Source of the DNA: Tanypteryx hageni
Lineage: Eukaryota > Arthropoda > Insecta > Odonata > Petaluridae
Assembly (NCBI GenBank): GCA_028673005.1
Contig: CM054117.1
Span: forward strand, 49,941,370-50,005,369
DNA length: 64,000 nt
Reading direction: 5' to 3'
Shown here: one piece after another, positions 55,871-64,000 of the stretch
Numbering within the stretch: the stretch's first letter is position 1
Layout: every line of letters starts with the position of its first letter
Position numbers and translations under genes: made by a program
The notes under the pieces: model-generated
What the model was told of the DNA's origin: nothing
What the model saw: the letters and a program-made list of their open reading frames with translations, nothing else
The model's database searches: none

Positions 55871-58727
55871 TCTGATTAGTTTTTGGTAAAAATCGGTCGA
55901 CCGTAAGTGGGTGTTTACACTTGTCACATCCGTTATTTTGAAATATTTGCTTTAATATTTGATAAATGTAAAAATGTACTGGAATAAAAGTTGTAGAAAA
56001 TATCTTTTTCAACAACCTTTGTGTGTTAAATTTTTCCATATAATGCATTGTTTAAGAGATATCTTATTTTTTAGCTGCCACCACCACGCCACCTACCGAT
56101 GACTGTTGTTAACAATTGACGCTTAGTTACGTCTTACAATTAGTAACGCTCCTTTTTCTTTTCTTAATTGTCAACCGGAAGTAAATATTGACAACGATCC
56201 CAGAGCTAACAACATGTAATTTGCCATATAAATACGGAGAAAGTCATGTGTTGCCCACATCAGTTTATTTTTGTTCATGTTTTTAAAGTATCGCGTAGCT
56301 GCGATGCGTGTACTACTGGCCTGCAATCTGTGACGATCTCTGTGTAATTTGAATTCGCAATTTCAATTAATAGCTCTATTGTAGAGGTATTAACTCCCGG
56401 TGGAATGTAATACAATCCAGTAACTCACATTAACCGCATTTAGAATGAAAGAATCACATAAAATTGACAACTTACGCTAATGCAATTTGGGCAAAATCTC
56501 TGGTCGTAATATGTAGTTGTTGTAGTAATTGGTTGTGAAAGGTGCTTCGATCACGCCACGAGACGAGCTCGATAAGTTAATTTTTCTATTTTAATTTTTT
56601 ATTAACAAAGACAAGAGACAAAGTCTTTTCGCACTTTCAGTGAAGTAATCAGTAGTTTAAATTAATCTTTTTGTTCAATGCAGGAGGATGTATAACGTAG
56701 GGTTATTGTTTCTTTAAATAATCTTCATAAAAATATACGTAAATCGGTATGTGTAAATAATAAATCGATTATAAATAATAACAAAATAAACACGAATAAT
56801 AAATAAATAATGAATAACTAAATAATGACAAAATAAATTAAGATATCTACGTGTAATGTGTGTTTATCCATAAGAGTGCACATTTAGTAATTATGATACC
56901 GCGTGGGTTGCCGCCTATAGTCCATTCTAAAAACTAATCCAGTTTTAATGCAGTGTTTGAGATTGTTGCGAGAATGGGTTTTAAAGAAGTCTTTGTTGCT
57001 TCGTTGAGAAACGAATAAATACCGAGTGATGCAAGATCTTTCGTATTCTTTGGAGCGGGTTTTAAAGCTTTCAATCTTTCTTTTGATGCGAGATTTGGGA
57101 TTTACCTTTTTTGAGCTGGGCACTTGGCAGCGTTTTGCGAACTGGGTGGAACGTCAGTGTTTTATCACGACTTGAAGATAATGTTTAACTCCATCTGCTT
57201 CTATAGATTGATTCATCTCCGAGTTTCGGTGTGCATTAAAAATTACGGAAATCTGTATTTAAACATGACTTACTTGCAGGGATCTGAAGGCATTTGACAT
57301 GAAAATTTACCAGATTAGTTAAACTTAATCATGCCAGTCAATTTTTGACGACAAGGTTGGCGCAAAGGCGTCGTTAATGTTTAAATTTGTAGTCATCATG
57401 GTATCGATCCGGGAGGAATTCTTCCATGCTTGTCACATCTTTATTATTATGAATGGCTCACACCTTCGCTCCAATGCTCAATGATTGTGTCAATTTGCAT
57501 GCATTATCCGTGACTATAACTTCTAATTCATATGCAAATTTATTATTTCCATGCTTCATGCTATTTATTTTGTTGAATATTTATTTATTATGGTTCACTT
57601 ACAAGGTTGGTCTTAGAAATGTTTTCTTTCGACGATTTTTTTTTTCGATTCAGTAAAAATTTAATTGTAGTTATTCTCACTAATAAACTTATCTGTTTTG
57701 GCACTTTATTTTGTAGATTGACTCCGCTTTGATGAAGGTATAAGAATGAGTGTTGAGTTTATTTGATGAAGTTTCGGGTTCTCGGAAAGTTGTGACGTCC
57801 ATTCCTTTTTTCGGGTAAGTGGTCTAAAGAATGCGTTTAATTTTGTCCACAAAGAGATATTTTGATGGGAAAAGTGGATCTTTCTCTTCCTCTATAAAAG
57901 GAGACTCAAAAAAACGTACTTATTCGAATTCAATCCTCTTACGAAAAGAAGAAAACCAATTCTTCTCCGCGTCAAAGTTTTTTCAATGCTCAAGAATAAA
58001 ACTTCGTCTCCAATTTTATTCACATGATAGCTTGGTTCGGTACCCTTCATACCGTTTTTACTCTTTGTATGATAAAAATCGGGGAATTTCGGTATAGTCG
58101 CTTTTTGCATCAGGGGTAGAGGGCAACAGAAAGGCATATGCCATGACATTTTTATTTACTTTTCATGTCTTGTCTTTACGACCAAACTTTCACAACTTTT
58201 TTAAGCGTCCGAATAAAATGTTTTGTTTCGATCGGCCGTTCTCAGAAGCTGCGCAAATATGTTATATTCATTCAGAATGGCCAAGATGGGTACTCATTCC
58301 GAGTTACATCTCGCCGAGTTTGTGGAAACACAAACGAGTTGGAGTCTTTGGCGGATAGTTATTTCAAAAGACTTAAATTCTTTGGAAGGAAGAGGATTAT
58401 TTGCTGCAAATTGTATGTTTTCTCGTTTCTACAAATGCTTTAAAACCTACCATTGGTTATTAACAATAGGCACGAATTTCATTTTCAATGTTATGTAGGT
58501 AACGGTTTAAAAAATACGGCTCTCTTTGATTTATCTTCGATACATTCTTGATGCTGATGTCCGATGCGAGTTGTTATTTGCTCATTCTTTTTAAAGAACA
58601 AATTTCGCGAAATGTAAATTACTAACTAAGCTGCCACTTATTGATGGAGATAAAATTATTTCCGTTTTGATTACCGTTCTCATTTTTCGCCGCTCTAGTT
58701 TTGCTCTACTCATATTCTCATACATTT
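55871..58727. other. Unrecognised non-coding DNA
   Basis: No gene recognised. An AAT-rich patch lies at 56755-56830. The three overlapping plus-strand frames at 58143-58498 have no recognised domain and no splice context. Confidence 0.45.
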
Positions 58728-58735
58728 CCGTAGAT

Positions 58736-59076
58736 CAGGAGTCGGCAACCTACGGCCCGCGGGCCACGTGCGGCCCTCGAAAACGCTTTATGCGGTCCGC
58801 AAAGCTGTAATGAAAAAGTGATCAGGAAAATTTTTCATGGGCAATTATATATTTTTTGAGTAAAATTATGGTCTCAAAGCCTTTTCTGGTGAAGTTTTAA
58901 CGCTGGTAAACTACGAAGACTTGATTTCGTTCATATGAAATCACAGAATCTCTTGAAAACTTCTGATTTATTCGCTCATCCGGCCCGCCGAGGCTTTCTT
59001 GACTCCCAATGCGGCCCTCCGAAGCATTCACAACTGCAAATGTGGCCCGCCATGCAGAATAGGTTGACGACCCCTG
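58736..59076. mobile_element. Non-autonomous hAT-type element (341 bp) with exact target duplication
   Basis: Left end CAGGAGTCGGCAACCTACGG; the right end, read on the minus strand, starts CAGGGGTCGTCAACCTATTC. Exact octamer CCGTAGAT on both sides (58728-58735 and 59077-59084). GGCCCGCGGGCC and GCGGCCCTC blocks in the interior are typical of this widespread hAT type. No transposase. The ends resemble those of the element at 21442-21711, so both may be moved by one enzyme. Confidence 0.88.
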
Positions 59077-59084
59077 CCGTAGAT

Positions 59085-60769
59085 TAATCTGATTCAACGC
59101 CTTACTGAAGATTTTGACTGTTTTTTGAACCTTTGATAACTTTGGAGAGCTAACCTAGAAATTATCCCCCGTAAAACGGTGGTTAGTTCTTCTGGTGACA
59201 AGTGCATGCTTTTGCCGTTCCGGACTCTTCGCTCTTCCCTTTATGCTACACACAGACTGACCTCTTCTTCTTTTTCGATCCGTTGATTATTTTTTCGTTT
59301 ATCCCACTGGCGATTCACGCTGATTAAATGTCTGGTTCTTCATCGATTTGCGGATGGTCTTCGCATTCTGTAGTCAAGTTTCTGCCCCGCAACTTAAATT
59401 TCCTAGGTTTCAATGTTCGTGCGCGGTCTCTCATCCTCGGATCAAGAAGCGGATTACTGTTCAACTTCAAGTTACGATTAACGTATTCACTTCCATATAA
59501 CAGCGGTATGCCGGTCTACTGGGATTTATCTGCGGAGGTTAACATCCAATATTTTTTCCGTTTTCATTGAGTTGACCCAAAAACTCCCTGTCACCTAGAA
59601 ATTTCTTGCGTTGATTTCTTGTTCTTTTTATTTTTATTATTTGCCGGCGGATTGTAGTTTTCGAAGTGCAAGTTGCACTTTTGCTTATCATATGTTATAC
59701 ACAGTAGCCGGAAAAAAACTTGATATTTTTATGAAGTACTTTAGTGATCGGAACCCTCTCTATGACCCACACGAGAAGATTACTGTAATTTTCCATGATA
59801 TTTACAATAAACACAAATCTTTGATTAGTCGTGTGCTGCATGATGCCTCTAAGTAAAACAAACAACGATTAATAATTTAGCAAAATATCATTGTTTACTA
59901 GTAATTGGATATTCGCAATAGAAAATCGACTGGGAGTCGAATCTGGTTCTTCTTTTAGTACCCGTTTAGAAAGTGGAGGACCTTAGTTCGATTCCCAGTC
60001 AACTTACTCTTTTTTCTCTCTTTCTTATAAATCCATTTGATTTAGACATTTCATTCAATTGCCTTATACGGTATATGGGGCCTCTTTGTCTTGGGAAACC
60101 CTGTATATTTGTGCCAATGCGTATTTGTAATATTCTCGTGTTTCAACTCTTGGGTTGCTACATATAACAGATCTTTATCTGAAAACTAATTAAATCGGCA
60201 TTAAAATTGTTTCTCCGTTAAAATAGCGACGGATGTGTTATATAGTTTGTCGCGTTTTAGGCTGGCGTCCAAAACGACGTTCCCCCTACCCTCACCATTA
60301 TTGCGTGCGAACGTTTTACTCCGCCAATTTTATTCCTTTCCTACGGCCCTACGCATTCAAATTTTGGACGTCTAATGATACTCTGAAAATCCCGCTGACG
60401 GGTCGGCATCGCCCCGTGTCCTCCATTAATGGCTGTCTCTGTATATGAGCGTTCAAATGGACGGGATTATTCTCTCTCTCTCTCCTACTCTCATACTATC
60501 CACCCCATCCCTCTCTCTCGCATTCGCATTCGGAAACAAAAAAAATCGAGGGAAATGAGGAGGGGTAGCGGAAAAGCAGGAGAGAATCAACTGGACCGAA
60601 GGACGTTTGTTAAAGCCCTTGTGGTCCAACGGCACTCCTCTTCTGTTTACGAGATTTTCAGCGCACGAAAGTACCCTGAATCCCTGCGTCTGTCGAAAAA
60701 GAAACGAGAATGGATTTAAAAAGTCCTTTATGTGCCAATTCTCTCAAGGTCCATTCATGAAGGAACTGT
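59085..60769. other. Unrecognised DNA with one short inverted repeat
   Basis: A 16-bp inverted repeat with one mismatch (59926-59941 against 59987-60002) encloses 45 bases, and the right arm looks like a tRNA box B (TTCGATTCCC). No tRNA cloverleaf can be drawn. The frame at 59611-59856 encodes 81 residues of no recognised family. A CT run lies at 60466-60488. Confidence 0.45.
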
Positions 60770-61690
60770 TTCTATTCAGTACGTGTTCTCCCAACACGTC
60801 CATCCATCTCACTTTACTTGCCCAAGCCCTCTCCTCTTTTTCTTTCTTCCCCCTCATTAACTCCTCCCCCTCCTTACTAACTCTCTCACTGTTTACTTCT
60901 CTCCTCACTCTTCCCTACTTCCACGTCCAACCTCTCTCCCCTTCTATCTCATACTTCTTTCCCTTTCTTCCACTTTCCCCTCCATTTCTCTTTCCCTCCT
61001 CTCTTTTCCTCCTCTCTTTCCCTCCTCTCTTCCCCTCCTCACTGCCCCTTCCTCTCCCTTCCTCTTTTTCCAGCCCTATCTCTTCCCGTCCCTCTTTTCT
61101 CCCCTGTTTCTCGCCTCCTATCTCTCTCTTCCCCTTCTTTTAACCTCCCTCTCTTTTCCTCTACCTCCCATACCTTTCTCTTCCCCTATCTTTTCCCCTA
61201 CCTCTATCTTACCCTCCCTCCCTCTGCCCCTCCCTCTCTCGCCCTCCCTCCCGCCCTCTCTCTCCCCCTCTCTCTCCCTCTCTCTCTCGCCCTCTCTCTC
61301 TTCCCCTCTCTCCTCACATCCCTCTTTCCCATTCTCACTCTCTCCCTCCCTCTTCTCATTCCTCCTTCATTCCGCTCTAGTCACTCCTATTTCTCTTCCT
61401 TCTGTCTTCCACTTCTTTCTCTCTCTCTCTCTCCGTTATCCACCTCCCCCTATTCTCACTTCTCCCAGCCCCTCGCTCTCTTCCTGGAGCTCCATCATTT
61501 TCTCCAATGCTATCCCTCCCTCCCTCCCGTACCTCCCAATTTCTCACTTCCTCCCATCCCCTCTCTCTCATTATTTCTCTCCCTCTCGGACCCTTTCACT
61601 TAAACCCTCCTTTCTTTTTCGACCTTCCTCTTCCATTTTTCCCTTCTCCTCTACCTCCCTCTCCTCCCATTTACGTCTCTCGTAATCCAT
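60770..61690 (+). repeat. Polypyrimidine tract, about 0.9 kb
   Basis: Almost continuous C and T on the plus strand (CTCTCC, CCCTCCC, TTCCTCT units) without a fixed period. It creates serine/proline/phenylalanine-rich open frames (60607-61143, 61507-61710) and the arginine/glutamate-rich minus-strand frame at 61377-61571, none credible. Mirror-symmetric runs could form triplex DNA. Confidence 0.9.
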
Positions 61691-62574
61691 TGTTCCCTTC
61701 GAGCGAATAATTTACCGTCCATTTTCGAAATAGGATTTCTCCTCCGTTTATTTAAACGTTATTGCCGCTGTAGTTTGGTCCAGAATTCGGTCATTGAGGA
61801 GGTACATCTTTCCGGAAGGTGTGTTTCTTTTTATTTTAGCGAAAGAGGATTATTGGAAACGCTATCTAAATTCTTACAAGAGCGTGTCGTTTCCATCCAG
61901 CAGATTGTACGTGTTTTTTTGTAATTCGCGTTCTCAATGGGATATTTTCGTTCGCGTTATCTGGAATGGGAACCCGAGTTGACTTTTGGAGATATAGCGT
62001 TATTATAGCCTCCCCTCTCTGATAGTTGCTTCGTTTTTTAAGGTAATTCCGTTATTCTAAAATCATTTCGAAATAAATATCGTAATACACTACAATTTCA
62101 TTTTTACGGCGTGGTTTGGGACTGACAATGAGTTCATTCCGTATAAAAGGATTTTTACGCGAAATCGATATTGGGTAATATACCCATGGAATTATCGTGA
62201 ATTGCACAAAAATATGAATAAATATGGAAGAAAACGACTGTTTAATAACGACGATAGCCTTAATAAACTACAGTATATAAAATAATGCAAAAGTATTTCA
62301 CAAATATTCCATGTTAAAGTTAAAGCACCCCGTTGGGGCCAATTTTGAAACTATAGGGAGCCAAATTCAAATTTTTACAACCCATTTTTTCATTCCGTAA
62401 ATCGGCATTTCCATTAAAACGGTACCTACTACGTAAAAACGATATTTTTGTGTATTAAATAATTAAATATTGAATTAAAAAGAATCAGTGCAATTTCGTT
62501 TCTTCAATTCGGGTATATTTGCCAACTTTTAATTAATGGGACAATTATAGGCCTCGTCTTACTGCTGAAATCTA
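61691..62574. other. Unrecognised non-coding DNA
   Basis: No gene, RNA or mobile element recognised. Confidence 0.5.
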
Positions 62575-62745
62575 TTTAATTTATTTTTATCGGGCTCATA
62601 GATAGAAAATAACCGCCCGATTACAACGATCATATCAAGAATAACAAGAAAGAGCACCCACGAACATTTCTTTGTCAGGATTCAAACCCGCAACCATAGC
62701 ATTGGAAGCCGGACATGTTAACCGCCTCTCTACCATCCCTGATGA
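62575..62745 (-). mobile_element. tRNA-derived SINE-like element
   Basis: On the minus strand: box A TGGTAGAGAGGCGG (complement of 62722-62735) and a perfect box B GGTTTGAATCC (complement of 62678-62688), spaced as in a tRNA gene. The acceptor and anticodon arms do not fold. The sequence continues past the tRNA-like head to an A-rich end (AAAAATAAATTAAATAG), as expected for a SINE. A decayed tRNA gene is the alternative. Confidence 0.6.
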
Positions 62746-64000
62746 AGTGTCGAACAATACGCTGCGGTTAGATTTATGTATCGTTCTGGCCTTCCATGTA
62801 CGTTGTTTTCAAACCCTCTGACGTAATGCTGCAGAAGTGGCGCACCGCACCGCAAGAGATGCATGATCATGTATGCAAACGTTTATATAATCCTTTAGGA
62901 ATATGGGGTAGGGCGTAACCCCACGCGACCCCAAATTTTCATCTCCGTTAATGTGCTGCAAGTAAAGTCGCCAAAGACCGTTTGAATTGCCAAACAGTCA
63001 ATAGTATCGGATCCCATAAGAACGGAGACCGTAACTTTGGTCCGTGATACAAGTCGAGGTCCTTCTAATTCCGTTAAAACGCTTGCATCCTCTCCGTACT
63101 TTGAATGTATTTATCATTCCGCCTTTCACAAAGTAACATTAACGTTCGGCTCAGAAGAAAGCTATTGATTAGATTTTGCATTGCGCTTCGGGTTTTATTA
63201 CACGGAAACACGTCGCCCATTACCACTAATTGCAGCACGGCTGGTCAATTTGTCGGAGCATAAAAACAGCGCGTTTAATTTGCGCCCTTTAGGAATAATA
63301 GAGATGCGACAGCGATCACCGATCTAATTAACATACTCAACAAATTAGTCGAAAACGTATCTTTGTGCTGCGATTGGAAATAGCACAAAGAACGCGAGAC
63401 TGCATACACTACCTCAGTCTTTCTCTATTTCGCTTAATCGTATGAATTTTCCCCTATACAATATCCACGTCACTTAACAAATTCCACTCTGAAAGCAATT
63501 AGTTGGCCATAAAATCCCTTTGTGCCTATGAAATCGCTACCTTCTATTCCCGGTATCCTAATTATCTTAATAGGCGCTCTATAACATTTTCACTTCCACG
63601 AATACGAAATGCTGTATTTTACCATGAAAATAACGTGAGTGTCATCCTTCACTATATAATTTTACCGTTAAAGCGAAATTCCTTTTGTAACAGATAATTT
63701 CCGATTTATCGAATGCCTCGGAACCGAGTCTGTTCCGGTTATTAAGATAGTACGATTAATCTATATGATTATTTAAGTATAGTCAGCAAAAATAAAAAAA
63801 TGATAAATATTAAGGAAGCATAGAAAATTCTTTTTAAAAAATTCTAATTTAATGTTACTGTAGACTTTTCGCCCCTTCACCCCTTGATTCCGCCTCTGCC
63901 GACCACGCTTTATACTGAAAATCCTTAGCCTTATCAGAATCTTCCTTTTTCTTGCCCTACGGACCTAATCTGTGGCGCAGAATCAAGGGATTTTGCTCGG
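62746..64000. other. Unrecognised non-coding DNA at the window end
   Basis: No gene recognised. The short open frame at 63503-63697 has no domain. Confidence 0.5.

Noticed and set aside
60607..61143. 178-codon frame
   Set aside because: Lies mostly in the polypyrimidine tract; serine/proline/leucine repeats only.
62665..62742. Functional tRNA gene
   Set aside because: Boxes A and B are present but the acceptor and anticodon stems do not pair, and the sequence continues as a SINE with an A-rich end.

Overview
The window looks like non-coding chromosomal DNA from an animal with large introns and many transposons, most likely an arthropod; I cannot place it more precisely. Reasons: AT-rich sequence with many (TA)n microsatellites, an almost complete lack of long open frames outside transposons, one spliced exon with good GT/AG borders, and a repeat load of Penelope-like elements, LINE fragments, hAT-type non-autonomous elements, Helitron/Helentron-like elements and tRNA-derived SINE-like pieces. 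The single host coding exon I can support (16506-16703, + strand) encodes one thrombospondin type-1 repeat and most resembles the TSP1 exon of SBSPON-like secreted proteins. It suggests that at least part of the window is intron of that gene.

Layout. 1-16505: low-complexity and unrecognised DNA holding two short Penelope-derived elements in TA microsatellites (2186-2435, 4685-4913), a diverged hammerhead-like relic (9897-9923), a perfect 19-bp hairpin (11398-11443) and a hAT-type element with an exact 8-bp target duplication (12188-12720). 16506-16703: the TSP1 exon. 16704-27530: repeat-dense intron or intergene, with a Helentron/HINE-like element, two Helitron-like ends of one family, two more short DNA transposons, a solo Penelope terminal fragment and a 48-49 bp minisatellite. 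27534-30014: a Penelope-like retroelement with an uninterrupted 700-codon RT plus GIY-YIG frame. 31752-48475: further hAT-type elements, a tRNA-like SINE, a CR1/Jockey-like LINE tail and a second Penelope-like element with 0.6-kb inverted arms and a 14-bp target duplication (44450-46730). 53063-54722: an RTE/BovB-like LINE fragment bounded by TA arrays. 54723-64000: one more hAT-type element with an exact 8-bp duplication, a 0.9-kb polypyrimidine tract and a SINE-like piece.

The most interesting theme is the Penelope/hammerhead set. Two Penelope families each carry a self-cleaving hammerhead-type core in their terminal repeats. In one family the motif sits in both arms of an inverted structure. 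In the other, short elements made almost only of the terminal repeat (hammerhead, candidate 69-78 nt intron, short inverted ends) have gone into TA microsatellites. These short elements could be non-autonomous, ribozyme-bearing passengers of the coding element at 27534. That link is inference from shared sequence and shared TA-flanked sites.
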